Assembly (NCBI GenBank): GCA_947589675.1 | Contig: CANQCI010000018.1 | Coordinates: 1 to 37,989 of the forward strand | DNA: 37,989 nucleotides | Reading direction: 5' to 3' | Source: an uncultured Bacilli bacterium | Lineage (GTDB): Bacteria; Bacillota_I; Bacilli_A; RF39; UBA660 | In this document: positions 16,456-24,812 of the stretch, in pieces | Position numbering within the stretch: position 1 is the stretch's first letter | Layout: each line of letters begins with the position of its first letter | Notes under the pieces: generated by a model | Seen by the model: the letters and a program-made list of their open reading frames with translations, nothing else | Databases searched by the model: none | Told to the model about the DNA's origin: nothing | Position numbers and translations under genes: made by a program

Positions 16456-17337
16456 GTGAAATATATCAAAAAGATAACTATCCCAATTAGTATTGGATTT
16501 TTAATAATTGGGTTAATATTTTTCTTTAAAAGTAGACAAAATAATGTTGCCTACACAACTAAAAAAAGTCATAATTATACTTTATTAATGACTGATAATA
16601 GTTTTTATGATTCTCCTACTTCTTTAGATGCTTACCCCTCAAGAGCTCTTCAAAAAATTAATTTAAAGCTTTCTTATAATTTCCAAAGTAAAAATTTTTA
16701 TAAGTTCCAAGGCACATCAACTCTTTCACTAACTATTTTAGGAACAACCGATGATAACAAAAAAATTTATGAAAAAACAACTATTTTAAAAAAACAAAAT
16801 ATTAATCAAAATACGAAACAATTAAACTTAGTTGAAAATGTTTCACTTGATTATGCCACTTATGTCGAACAACTAAATAATTATGAACAGACTTATAATC
16901 TTAATTTAATTAAAACTTTAAAAATTAAATTAGATATTAAAAGTGATGTTTTAAATGATGAAATGGAAGTACTTATTCCTATTTCCAGAAATATTACCGA
17001 AATAAAGGCTAATTATGAACCAAAGCATACTGAGGAAACTAAGACTAACCAAGTATTTTTAACAATAAGTTTATTTTTAATAATTAGTTCAATTAGTATA
17101 ATATTTTTATCTTTAAAAATTAAGCCTAAAGATTACCTTTTTAAACTTTATAATGATTTAATTATTAAAACCCAAACTTTACCTAATTTAGAAAACTTAA
17201 CTACTTTTACTATCTATTCTTTAAAAGATTTAATTAATTTAGCTAAACTTAATAATACGCATATTATTTATGCCCAAGAAACTTCAAGTTTTTATCTTAT
17301 AGTGGGTAATTATTTATATATTTATAAACAAAAGTAA
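16456..17337 (+). CDS. DUF5305-like membrane protein of the SipW module
   Basis: A protein of about 293 aa with one N-terminal helix, a roughly 180-aa extracytoplasmic beta-rich domain, a second helix (near KTNQVFLTISLFLIISSISIIF) and a cytoplasmic tail of about 85 aa. This layout fits DUF5305, a family found beside SipW-type signal peptidases in Firmicutes and archaea. The start is uncertain: a strong AGGAAGGTGA site spans the upstream stop (16449-16451), but no ATG lies 5-10 nt after it. The options are the GTG at 16456 inside the site, a rare ATC at 16465, or an overlapping ATG at 16432 with a weak site. The tail may sense or hold substrate; that is inference. Confidence 0.75.
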   Translation: MKYIKKITIPISIGFLIIGLIFFFKSRQNNVAYTTKKSHNYTLLMTDNSFYDSPTSLDAYPSRALQKINLKLSYNFQSKNFYKFQGTSTLSLTILGTTDDNKKIYEKTTILKKQNINQNTKQLNLVENVSLDYATYVEQLNNYEQTYNLNLIKTLKIKLDIKSDVLNDEMEVLIPISRNITEIKANYEPKHTEETKTNQVFLTISLFLIISSISIIFLSLKIKPKDYLFKLYNDLIIKTQTLPNLENLTTFTIYSLKDLINLAKLNNTHIIYAQETSSFYLIVGNYLYIYKQK

Positions 17338-17360
17338 TCGTTTATAGGTTACTTTTGTTT
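17326..17360. terminator. Bidirectional terminator, 12-bp perfect stem
   Basis: AAACAAAAGTAA (17326-17337) and TTACTTTTGTTT (17349-17360) pair perfectly across an 11-nt loop. The TAA of the plus-strand gene is in one arm, and the minus-strand stop (17342-17344) is in the loop, so the hairpin is partly coding for both convergent genes. Confidence 0.85.
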
Positions 17361-18853
17361 TCTGGTTCATTAATAATTAAGGCTTGGGTGGTAAGTAACA
17401 TTCCCGCAATGGAAACTGCATCTTTAAGACTTCTAATAACAACTGAGGCGGGGTCAAGTACTGAGGTTGTTAAAATATCTTCCCATTTATTAGTATTAAC
17501 ATTAAAAGTTTGAGTATAATGCCTATTTTTTAATTCACATTTCTTAGGCTCACTATCTATTCCCGCATTCAAAAGTATTTGATACCAGGGTACTTTTAAG
17601 GCGGTCTTTAGGATTTTACCCCCGATTGTATTAGGTAACTCATCACTTACTTGAAACAAGGTTACGCCGCCCCCGAGAACAATTCCTTTTTTACTTTCCT
17701 CAAGAGCATATAGAGCATCAATAAAACGCATCTTTTTTTCTCGTCGTTCGGTTCTAGTTATTCCCCCGACGAAAATATCCACCAAGCCATGGGAAAACAT
17801 TTGGATTCTTCTTTTTAAAAAGTCGTCTTGTTCTAAGTTATAATTAGCTTCTAAATTTTCTAAATGTTTTTTAATATTAATATCTTTAGCAATAGCAAAA
17901 GTTGTATACTCACCATTAATTATGACATTACCTGTACCTAAAGTTTTACAAGTTATTTTTTCATTATTGATAATTTTACTTTGAGTAATTAAAGAAATAT
18001 CTTCTAAATAAGCCATTTTTTCATAACCATAACCCGGATTTTTTAAAAGATAAATATTTAAATCATATTCAATATTTAAATTTATAATATTTTCGCTAAC
18101 TAAAGGAGAATAATCATCGGCCATAATAAGTAAGGCTTGCTTGGTTTTGATAACTTCTTCTATTACTTGGTGTAATTCAGCAATATCCTCAACTACCCTC
18201 GCCAAAATTAAAACTGCACAATTATCTAAACTTATTTCCTTAGCTTTTTTTAAATAATAATAGCTAGCTAAATTAGTCATTATTTGGTAACCTTGTTCAT
18301 AAATGATTTGCGTTTCCTCCGTCTTACTTTCTTTAATACTTATGGCTAATTTACTTCCCACTTTCTGATAAGCTTCATAAACTTGCTTGCCAATTTCTTG
18401 GTCATTGGCGGCGGATATAGCAATATTTAACATATTAGCTCTTGAGGGAGCCACAATTTTTGCTTCAATTTTATTTATGGCCTCATTTAAACTTAAATCT
18501 AAAGCTTGCTTAATAGTAATCGGTCGTACTTTATTACTTGCCATTAACTTTTTTCCTTCAAAATAAAGAGCTTCTAATAACAACAAAGTAGTAGTGGTGC
18601 CATCCCCGACCATTTCTTCTGTTTTAAGACTGGCTTCTTTTGCTAATTCCATAATTGCAGCAAGAACTTCATCATCACTACTAATAACCCCAGCGATAGT
18701 CACCCCATCATTCGTTATAAAAGGATTAACTATGCCATTATCAATAATAATATTACTTCCCTTAGGACCTAAAGTCATTTTCACAGGAACACATAACATC
18801 TTTAGGGCTTCATCAATCTTAGTACCTAAATTATCAATAATCACTTTCTTCAC
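17342..18853 (-). CDS. Divergent GroEL-type chaperonin without adjacent GroES
   Basis: A 503-aa group I chaperonin subunit. ATPase residues are conserved: TLGPKGSN (28-34), Asp49 in TNDGVTIA, Asp84 in GDGTTT, Asp379 (equivalent to Asp398 of E. coli GroEL) and GIVLGGGV. The C-terminal LDPASVV...SIAGMLLTTQALI segment is typical. It is about 40 aa shorter than canonical GroEL, has no GGM tail, and differs widely in the apical and intermediate domains. The start overlaps the end of the DUF4130 gene by 20 bp, so it is translated as part of the radical-SAM operon. No groES and no CIRCE are present here. It may be the sole chaperonin or a specialised paralogue; the window cannot say. Confidence 0.9.
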   Translation of the reverse strand: MKKVIIDNLGTKIDEALKMLCVPVKMTLGPKGSNIIIDNGIVNPFITNDGVTIAGVISSDDEVLAAIMELAKEASLKTEEMVGDGTTTTLLLLEALYFEGKKLMASNKVRPITIKQALDLSLNEAINKIEAKIVAPSRANMLNIAISAANDQEIGKQVYEAYQKVGSKLAISIKESKTEETQIIYEQGYQIMTNLASYYYLKKAKEISLDNCAVLILARVVEDIAELHQVIEEVIKTKQALLIMADDYSPLVSENIINLNIEYDLNIYLLKNPGYGYEKMAYLEDISLITQSKIINNEKITCKTLGTGNVIINGEYTTFAIAKDINIKKHLENLEANYNLEQDDFLKRRIQMFSHGLVDIFVGGITRTERREKKMRFIDALYALEESKKGIVLGGGVTLFQVSDELPNTIGGKILKTALKVPWYQILLNAGIDSEPKKCELKNRHYTQTFNVNTNKWEDILTTSVLDPASVVIRSLKDAVSIAGMLLTTQALIINEPENKSNL

Positions 18854-19592
18854 TATTTACCTCCTCAATATATTGCCAATATTTCTTCGGCATCATTTGT
18901 CTTTGTAAATTTTTATTTTGTCTTTCTTTAATCCCAATCGTTTTAAAAAAAGTTTGCCATAATTCTTGAAACTTTTGTTCATCTTGGGCTATCTCTAAAT
19001 TTATATTAAGCATGTTAGCATCCCTTAAATAAACTTCACGTTTATCATAAAAAGCCACGATATTTCTTTTAACATCTTTAATTAACCAATATTCATTTTT
19101 AAATCTTTTCTTAAAATGATTAACTAAAATAGGTAAAATATTATTCGTAGGAGCAAATTCCGCATACCATACTTCCCTTTTTAATTTTTTAAAACGTAAA
19201 AAGCCTTTAAACTTATGATTTTCTCTTCGCACATAACCACTTGCCTTTAAGGCATCATTTATCACCCCAATTCGTCTTAAATTATAAACTTGTTCATGAT
19301 ACTTAGTACTATATAATAAAAAATAATATATCAGCATTTCTTTTTTTAAATGATTAGATAAATAAATATAATATAAATCTATAACTATTCTTTTTCCTAA
19401 ATTATCTATTAACCGTTTAATAATTAAGTCATCTTCTTCTAAATTTAAACTTATAACCGGATTAAATAAATTTAATTCACAATTATTAGTAATATTAAAA
19501 GGTATAATATTTAATAAAAATAATTTCTTAATTAAAACTAATAAACTAAGAAAAGAATCATTATAGATATATATTTCGTTAGTTTTCTTCAT
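18834..19592 (-). CDS. DUF4130 protein (TIGR03915-type), partner of radical SAM protein
   Basis: A 252-aa protein of the probable DNA metabolism family that is regularly paired with the radical SAM protein encoded upstream. Recognisable blocks are IYIYNDSFLSLL at the N-terminus, RENHKFKGFLRF and VWYAEFAPTNNILPILVNHF in the middle, and RQMMPKKYWQYIEE near the end. The biochemical role is not established; a DNA modification or repair function is inferred from family co-occurrence. It overlaps the radical SAM gene by 14 bp and the chaperonin gene by 20 bp, so expression is tightly coupled. It ends TGA TAA. The ATG at 19592 is preferred over a TTG one codon upstream. Confidence 0.88.
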   Translation of the reverse strand: MKKTNEIYIYNDSFLSLLVLIKKLFLLNIIPFNITNNCELNLFNPVISLNLEEDDLIIKRLIDNLGKRIVIDLYYIYLSNHLKKEMLIYYFLLYSTKYHEQVYNLRRIGVINDALKASGYVRRENHKFKGFLRFKKLKREVWYAEFAPTNNILPILVNHFKKRFKNEYWLIKDVKRNIVAFYDKREVYLRDANMLNINLEIAQDEQKFQELWQTFFKTIGIKERQNKNLQRQMMPKKYWQYIEEVNSEESDY

Positions 19593-20775
19593 CAAATAAA
19601 CTTAATTGCCGACTTTTAGTTTCGGGGATTAATTTAGCTTTAATATCATGGGCTAAAAAGCTTTGTTGTAAATAATACTTTCCTGAACAAGTTATAAAAT
19701 ATTTAGCTCTTTTTAAAACAACCCCTAGTTTTTGAAGATCACGAAAATCTAAAGGAAATAATTCCCGGCTACTCATAATGCGTTTAGCACTTTTTAAACC
19801 AATTCCTGGGACTTTTAATAATTCTTCATAACTACATTTATTTATATCTTTTGGATATTCATCTAAATGACTTAGGGCATAACTTTCTTTAGGGTCATAT
19901 AATAAACTTAAATGGGGATTTTCTTTGCTTACTAAATCACTAACTTTAAAATGGTAAAAACGCATAAGCCAGTCCGCTTGATAGAGCCGATGTTCTCTTT
20001 TTAAAGGCGGATTTAAAACGGGCAAAAGTTTATTTTGATTAACCGGAATATAAGCGGAATAAAAAACCCGTTTTAAATGATAGTTATGATAAAGATTTTG
20101 ACTTTGGTTTAAAATATGCCAATCACTTTCTTCTGGAAGTCCAACCAGCATTTGGGTGCTTTGACCCGCGGGAACAAATTGCGGACTTTTATTATCCCTG
20201 ATATATTTCATAACCTTATAAGCATTTTCATGAGTTTTGTTAGGAGCTAAAAGTTTTAAGGCGGGGTCAGTTGCTAGTTCCACATTTACACTCATGCGGT
20301 CAGCTAAAAGACCAAGCTTTTTAATTAACTCTTCCCTCGCCCCCGGAATTGCTTTCACATGAATATAGCCCCGAAAATGGTATTTATGCCGGAGTAATTC
20401 TAAAGTTTTAATTAATAAACTAACAGTATAATCTGGACTTTTAATAATACCCGAACTTAAAAATAAACCTTCAATATAATTCCGACGATAAAAATTTAAC
20501 GTAATTTCACAAACTTCCTCCGGGGTAAAACAAGCTCTTTTAATTTCATTATCCCGCCGATTAGGACAATATAAACAATTAAAAATACAACAATTAGTAA
20601 ATAAGATTTTTAAAAGCGAAATACACCTTCCATCACTACTATAAGAGTGACATATTCCAGAGGTCGCAATAGACCCCAGCCCAGGCATCTTTTGAGTTTT
20701 CCCTCCACTTGAGCTACAGGAGGCATCATATTTCGCACTATCCGCTAAAATTTGTAATTTTTCTTGTAAGTCCAT
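19579..20775 (-). CDS. Putative DNA modification/repair radical SAM protein (TIGR03916-type)
   Basis: A 398-aa radical SAM enzyme. The 4Fe-4S motif CX3CX2C is Cys63, Cys67, Cys70 (CIFNCLYCPNRRDN). A Cys-Ser-Ser-Ser-Gly-Gly segment near the N-terminus and MPGLGSIATSGICHSY are family signatures. The C-terminus has a helix-hairpin-helix, LLKVPGIGLKSAKRIM, which suggests non-specific DNA contact. Family knowledge: always or nearly always with a DUF4130 protein; the reaction is unknown. The ATG at 20775 has GGTGA 7 nt upstream and TATAAT about 25 nt upstream. First gene of the operon with DUF4130 and the GroEL-like gene. Confidence 0.9.
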   Translation of the reverse strand: MDLQEKLQILADSAKYDASCSSSGGKTQKMPGLGSIATSGICHSYSSDGRCISLLKILFTNCCIFNCLYCPNRRDNEIKRACFTPEEVCEITLNFYRRNYIEGLFLSSGIIKSPDYTVSLLIKTLELLRHKYHFRGYIHVKAIPGAREELIKKLGLLADRMSVNVELATDPALKLLAPNKTHENAYKVMKYIRDNKSPQFVPAGQSTQMLVGLPEESDWHILNQSQNLYHNYHLKRVFYSAYIPVNQNKLLPVLNPPLKREHRLYQADWLMRFYHFKVSDLVSKENPHLSLLYDPKESYALSHLDEYPKDINKCSYEELLKVPGIGLKSAKRIMSSRELFPLDFRDLQKLGVVLKRAKYFITCSGKYYLQQSFLAHDIKAKLIPETKSRQLSLFDEEN

Positions 20776-20807
20776 GGCTAATCACCAAAATTATTATACC
20801 CCCAATT

Positions 20808-20837
20808 AAAAAAGATGTAAGGGTTTTAAGCTTACAT
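20808..20837 (-). terminator. Intrinsic terminator after the ferritin-like gene
   Basis: On the minus strand ATGTAAG (20831-20837) pairs with CTTACAT (20815-20821) over a 9-nt loop, followed by CTTTTTT. The ferritin-like stop codon is in the first arm. It separates that gene from the radical SAM operon 57 nt downstream. Confidence 0.7.
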
Positions 20838-21338
20838 TTCTTTAGCAATTTTTGCCATTAATTCTTTAAAACATTCAATATGTTTTTCTTCATCTTTAAT
20901 AATTCTTTTTAAAAGATTTTTTATATAACTATCATTTATTAATTTTATATGTTTTTGATAATTTTTAATAGCTAGATATTCTAACCGAATATTATATTCT
21001 AAAAAATCTAAAATATTTGTACTATAATTAATTACTTTACTTGTCCAAGGAACTAAATAGTTTTGTTGCTTAGCAAGAGTTTTAAATTTGGGTTTAGCTC
21101 CCAACATCGTAATAGTTTTTCCTAAATATTCTAAATGTTTCATTTCCACAATAGCTATATTTTTTAAAGCCTCAGCTACTTCTGTTTCTTTTATGGCTAA
21201 ACTTTGATAGATATATTGATTAACCGCAGTTTCTTCACTAATAGCCCCCGCATAATCTTCTAATAAAAGACTAGCATAATATAAATTTTTCTTTTCACAC
21301 GCCAGTTTGGGATAAGCCTCATGAGCTTGGTATTCCAT
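20832..21338 (-). CDS. Ferritin-like di-iron protein (rubrerythrin/Mn-catalase-like)
   Basis: A 168-aa four-helix protein. Two half sites are visible: Glu35/36 with ExxH at Glu65-His68, and Glu120 with ExxH at Glu150-His153. No rubredoxin-type Cys4 domain is present, so it resembles the erythrin or DUF2202-type end of the superfamily. Probably binds two metal ions and acts in peroxide handling or iron storage. The ATG at 21338 has AAGGTGA 5 nt upstream; an upstream GTG is part of that site. It is transcribed alone just upstream of the iron-sulfur radical SAM operon. Confidence 0.8.
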   Translation of the reverse strand: MEYQAHEAYPKLACEKKNLYYASLLLEDYAGAISEETAVNQYIYQSLAIKETEVAEALKNIAIVEMKHLEYLGKTITMLGAKPKFKTLAKQQNYLVPWTSKVINYSTNILDFLEYNIRLEYLAIKNYQKHIKLINDSYIKNLLKRIIKDEEKHIECFKELMAKIAKEM

Positions 21339-21505
21339 TTTCTTCACCTTGTATAATTATATATAAAAGCCAATAAAAAAGAACTGGCAAAGCTTAAATA
21401 ACTAAGTTAATTAATAACTTTTATATTCAGATCAAGAATAAATTATTTAAGACTTAGATGCCAATTCATCTAAATTCATTTTACCATAAATTTCGGATTT
21501 GTAAA

Positions 21506-22180
21506 TCATTTTCCAAAATTTTTGGCTGGAAACAAACTTTCATAAACAATATAGGGCTTTATCATTTGATAAAATTTGGTTATATGCCGGTTATATTTTT
21601 TAAATAAAGAATTAGCGATGATATCTGCCCATTGTATTAAATAACAACTTTCTGATTCAAAATAATTAATAACAAAATCAATTTTTTGGACATGTTTTTC
21701 TTGTTCTAATTGTTCTAAAACTAATTTATTATATAAATATGGTTTTAAAGAAAGACGATTACCTATTTTAACAGAACGATTATCTAAATAAATATTTATT
21801 TTTTCTACCAAGGGATTATCTTCGACAATCTTTCTTACTAATAACTGAACTAAATAATTATAACAAGCATTTTTATCATCCGCTTTAGTTAAAAGCATGG
21901 TTGTTTGCTTTAAATCTAAAACAATATAACGAACTTTAACCCCATGGTCTAATATTTTTTTAATTAAAACCACCCGAGCATCATCTTTAAGATAGCTTCC
22001 CTTTATTTCTTTCGTTTTAGGTATTTTCTTAGTTTCTTTAAACCGATTAATTATTCTTCCTGCTCGTCTTGTCATAGTCTTTAACATATTATTTTCAATA
22101 TCTAAAGCACAGATTAAAAAATATCTTCCATCACAACCCAAGTTTCCTGATTCATCAATAAATAAATTAACTTCTTTCAT
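21506..22180 (-). CDS. DUF3800 protein (RNase H-like fold)
   Basis: A 224-aa protein of the DUF3800 family. It has the hallmark LFIDESGNLG at residues 6-15, a second acidic point at EIKGSYL, IYLDNRS in the middle, and QWADIIANSLF near the end; together these give the Asp/Glu set of an RNase H-like nuclease fold. Function in cells is not settled; members often lie in mobile or defence regions. It overlaps the 3' end of the preceding gene by 14 bp. It ends with TGA; reading through would add only 13 residues, so the stop is accepted. Confidence 0.88.
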   Translation of the reverse strand: MKEVNLFIDESGNLGCDGRYFLICALDIENNMLKTMTRRAGRIINRFKETKKIPKTKEIKGSYLKDDARVVLIKKILDHGVKVRYIVLDLKQTTMLLTKADDKNACYNYLVQLLVRKIVEDNPLVEKINIYLDNRSVKIGNRLSLKPYLYNKLVLEQLEQEKHVQKIDFVINYFESESCYLIQWADIIANSLFKKYNRHITKFYQMIKPYIVYESLFPAKNFGK

Positions 22181-22640
22181 CTTGCATCTTTCTCATTATT
22201 TCTTGCGTTGTTTTTAAAGCCTTTAATATTTCCTCTTGATATTCTTTAGTTAAAGAAAAAGAAGCGGTTTTCTTAAGATAACACGTTTTATGAAAATCTA
22301 AAGCTAAATAAAGCCAATCACAACCTATTGCTAAATCATCTTCTTGAACCATATATTTTATAATAAAATCTAATTCTTCATTAAAAGAAATAAATGGTTC
22401 TTTTTTATTATAACTAATAATTATATTCTTTAATTCATTATCAACATAACCGATTACATATATTTCTTGAGTATTTTCATCAAGCTTTTCTAAAGGTACT
22501 ATATATTTTACTAGTTTAATTTTTAAGAAAAAATTCTTATTTAATAATTTTTCTAAATAACTTATCTTATTTTGAGCTAATATTTTTTTAAATGTTTTTC
22601 CCTCGGTTGCTCTTTTTAATTCCCGCATTATTTTCGGCAT
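22167..22640 (-). CDS. Hypothetical protein coupled to DUF3800
   Basis: A 157-aa soluble protein with basic N-terminal helices, a central acidic segment (YMVQEDDLAIGCDWLYLALDF) and a helical C-terminus. I do not recognise a family. The ATG at 22640 has a GGGGGG site. Its end overlaps the DUF3800 start by 14 bp, so the two are translated together, which suggests that they act together. A regulator or substrate-recognition partner for the nuclease-like protein is possible, and so is an antitoxin, but neither is shown. Confidence 0.75.
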   Translation of the reverse strand: MPKIMRELKRATEGKTFKKILAQNKISYLEKLLNKNFFLKIKLVKYIVPLEKLDENTQEIYVIGYVDNELKNIIISYNKKEPFISFNEELDFIIKYMVQEDDLAIGCDWLYLALDFHKTCYLKKTASFSLTKEYQEEILKALKTTQEIMRKMQDERS

Positions 22641-22813
22641 AATTTATCCCCCCAGTTCCTATTAAAAAAAATATTTGGTATTTTGCCAAGACTATTTTTA
22701 AGAATATTTTGTCGAACTGTCATCACTATTGTCGAAAAATCCTTGCCTCCCTGAGCAATTTTAAAAATTGGATAAAATAAATAATTTAAACCATACTACA
22801 AATGGAGGCACAT

Positions 22814-23245
22814 ATGAAAGAAGAAAATATTAATGCATTAGATGAAATTAACAAGGGAGCTTGTATGGGAATGGATGCGATAAAATACACCTTAGAAAAA
22901 GTGGAAGATGACAAGCTTAAAAAGGAATTAGAAAAAGAATATCAAAATTACCAAGATATCTCTGAGAAAATAACGGCTATATATCCGGATTATGATAATG
23001 ATTCACCCCATGAAACTAATATTATGAATAAAGCTATGACTTGGTATGGAATAAATATGAAAACTTTAGTTGACCAAAGTAATTCCAAGATTGCGGAGTT
23101 AATTTTGCAAGGTGTTAACATGGGCATTATTGAAGGTAAAAAAATTCTTAATAATAAAAATATTGATGATAATGTCACTGATATTGTTAATGAATATGTT
23201 ACCATGCAAGAAAAAAGTGTGGAAAATTTAAAAAAATTTCTTTAA
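22814..23245 (+). CDS. Small all-helical protein, unknown function
   Basis: A 143-aa protein predicted to be four amphipathic helices, Lys/Glu/Asn-rich, with MGMDAIKYTLEKV and MTWYGINMKTLVDQ. It looks like the spore-coat/DUF2383-like helical bundle proteins but lacks diagnostic motifs, so no family is assigned. The start is ATG 22814, 5 nt after GGAGG; an ATG at 22802 overlaps the site. Monocistronic with its own terminator. Confidence 0.7.
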   Translation: MKEENINALDEINKGACMGMDAIKYTLEKVEDDKLKKELEKEYQNYQDISEKITAIYPDYDNDSPHETNIMNKAMTWYGINMKTLVDQSNSKIAELILQGVNMGIIEGKKILNNKNIDDNVTDIVNEYVTMQEKSVENLKKFL

Positions 23246-23266
23246 GGAACCTTTGGTTCTTTTTTT
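23244..23266 (+). terminator. Intrinsic terminator
   Basis: AAGGAACC (23244-23251) and GGTTCTTT (23255-23262) form an 8-bp stem with one G-U pair and a TTT loop, followed by T's. It overlaps the stop of the 22814 gene. Confidence 0.8.
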
Positions 23267-23310
23267 CTGAGTTAATTTATTGTATACTATCATTAAAGTA
23301 GTTGATATTT

Positions 23311-23847
23311 ATGAAATTAGAAAAACATGAAAAAGCCTCTTTATTAACTTCCATATTTTTTATTGGAGCAATATCAGGATATATTTATGAAGTAATCTTT
23401 TATTTTCTTACGGAAAATAGACTTGACAATGCAGGATTATTAATTGGGCCATGGCTCCCTATCTACGGCACTGGGGCTTTATTAATTTATTTGTTAGGTT
23501 CAAAATTAAAGGACAAACCACCTATTCTTTTCGGAGCTATTATTTTAATAACCGGTATTTTAGAATATCTCGTGGGACTTTTTTATTATCATGTTTTTCA
23601 TCTTCGTCTTTGGGATTATCGCCATTTATTTTTAAATATTAATGGTTTTGTTTGCTTTCGAAGCGTTATAACTTTTGCTATCGGGGGCATGCTTTTAATG
23701 TATGGGATAATTCCCCTTTTAAAAAAAATTAATCAAAATAAAGGATATTATAAAATTCTTTATAATATCCAAACAATTTTAGTTATCCTTTTTATTATTG
23801 ATTTATTTTTTAGTAATTATCTTCATCATTTACCTTATTTATATTAA
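23311..23847 (+). CDS. CmpB-type multi-pass membrane protein (PF06541-like)
   Basis: A 178-aa protein with about five membrane helices. Signature segments are [26 protein letters not shown] and [34 protein letters not shown], which match the putative ABC-transporter type IV (CmpB) family of Firmicutes; the transport role is only a family annotation. No ATPase partner is adjacent. Start chosen at ATG 23311; the TTG at 23302 has no better site, and RBS support is weak for both. The stop overlaps the convergent Clp-like gene by 4 nt (shared TTAA). Confidence 0.8.
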   Translation: MKLEKHEKASLLTSIFFIGAISGYIYEVIFYFLTENRLDNAGLLIGPWLPIYGTGALLIYLLGSKLKDKPPILFGAIILITGILEYLVGLFYYHVFHLRLWDYRHLFLNINGFVCFRSVITFAIGGMLLMYGIIPLLKKINQNKGYYKILYNIQTILVILFIIDLFFSNYLHHLPYLY

Positions 23848-24764
23848 TCTACTTCATCTAAGTCAGTTTGTTCCGTTAGTAATAAGTCTTTAAATTCTTC
23901 TTTAAACCGCACTTTTTCTTTAGCTTTAACATCTTCATAAATATTTTTGGCATTACAAATGGCTTTATAAAAATGGATTAATTTAACTTGTTTTTTATTA
24001 TCATATAAAGCATAAGTAAAAGCATTAGCCACAATTGTTAAAGTAATATCAGGATACCGGCTGGCTATTTCGTAAACTCTTTTATATTCATCAGTCATTT
24101 CTACTAAAAATCTAACGATTTTTTCCACAATAAAGGGTTGATACTCCAGTTTGACACCAATTTGTTTTTCTAATTTAGGAATTGTTCCCATAACAATTTT
24201 AACCACAGTTGGTTTATCACATTCTAAAACTTCTATTTTTTGAAAACGTCTTAAAAAAGCTCGATCTCTTAAAATATATTGTTCATATTCCTCAGTAGTC
24301 GTTGCCCCAATCATTTTAATAGTTCCCCGGTCAAGTCCCGCTTTTAACATATTAGCAAAGTCAAGTCCCCCTTGTTTATTGACTAAAAGATGGGTTTCAT
24401 CAACAAAAATAATGGTATTTAAACTATTTTCTAATTCCCGAACTAATAAATCAATCCGGTTTTCCATGACTCCTTCACTAGTTGTATTCCCAATTAAACT
24501 AGTAATATTAATTTTAATTAAACTATAATTTTTTAAAGCATCGGGAACTGTGCCATTTTTGATGCGGTAAGCTAATCCTTCCACTATCGCTGTTTTCCCA
24601 ATCCCGGGCTTCCCTACTAATAAAGCACTTTTTTCAGGGGTCAGTAGCGTTAAAATAACTTGTTTTATTTCCTCATCACGAGCAATCGCAGGATCGGTAA
24701 TATATTCTTTGTTTACTAAATCTGTCCCATAACGGGCTAACATACTTATCTTTTCATTATTCAA
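23844..24764 (-). CDS. Stand-alone single-ring Clp-type AAA+ ATPase (ClpB/ClpC D1-like)
   Basis: A protein of about 306 aa that matches only the D1 AAA+ ring of ClpA/B/C. Walker A is [18 protein letters not shown], Walker [11 protein letters not shown], sensor 1 IGATTTEEY, and the arginine finger region [14 protein letters not shown]. The Clp N-domain, M-domain and D2 ring are absent. Such single-ring homologues occur in some Firmicutes and in type VI/VII-like systems; here no protease or secretion gene is adjacent. A TTG at 24764 lies 5 nt after AAGGTGA and is the likeliest start; a GTG at 24773 lies inside that site. Its partner may be an adaptor elsewhere. Confidence 0.85.
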   Translation of the reverse strand: MNNEKISMLARYGTDLVNKEYITDPAIARDEEIKQVILTLLTPEKSALLVGKPGIGKTAIVEGLAYRIKNGTVPDALKNYSLIKINITSLIGNTTSEGVMENRIDLLVRELENSLNTIIFVDETHLLVNKQGGLDFANMLKAGLDRGTIKMIGATTTEEYEQYILRDRAFLRRFQKIEVLECDKPTVVKIVMGTIPKLEKQIGVKLEYQPFIVEKIVRFLVEMTDEYKRVYEIASRYPDITLTIVANAFTYALYDNKKQVKLIHFYKAICNAKNIYEDVKAKEKVRFKEEFKDLLLTEQTDLDEVD

Positions 24765-24812
24765 CTTTATCACCTTTAATTAGATTATACCATAACTTTT
24801 AAATTTTTTTTA

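Noticed and set aside
17338-21400. groES gene or CIRCE near the chaperonin
   Set aside because: No roughly 95-aa GroES-like frame and no TTAGCACTC-type repeat found on either strand in this region.
22641-22813. Small gene or RNA between the divergent 22640 and 22814 genes
   Set aside because: No supported reading frame with RBS; appears to be a divergent promoter region only.
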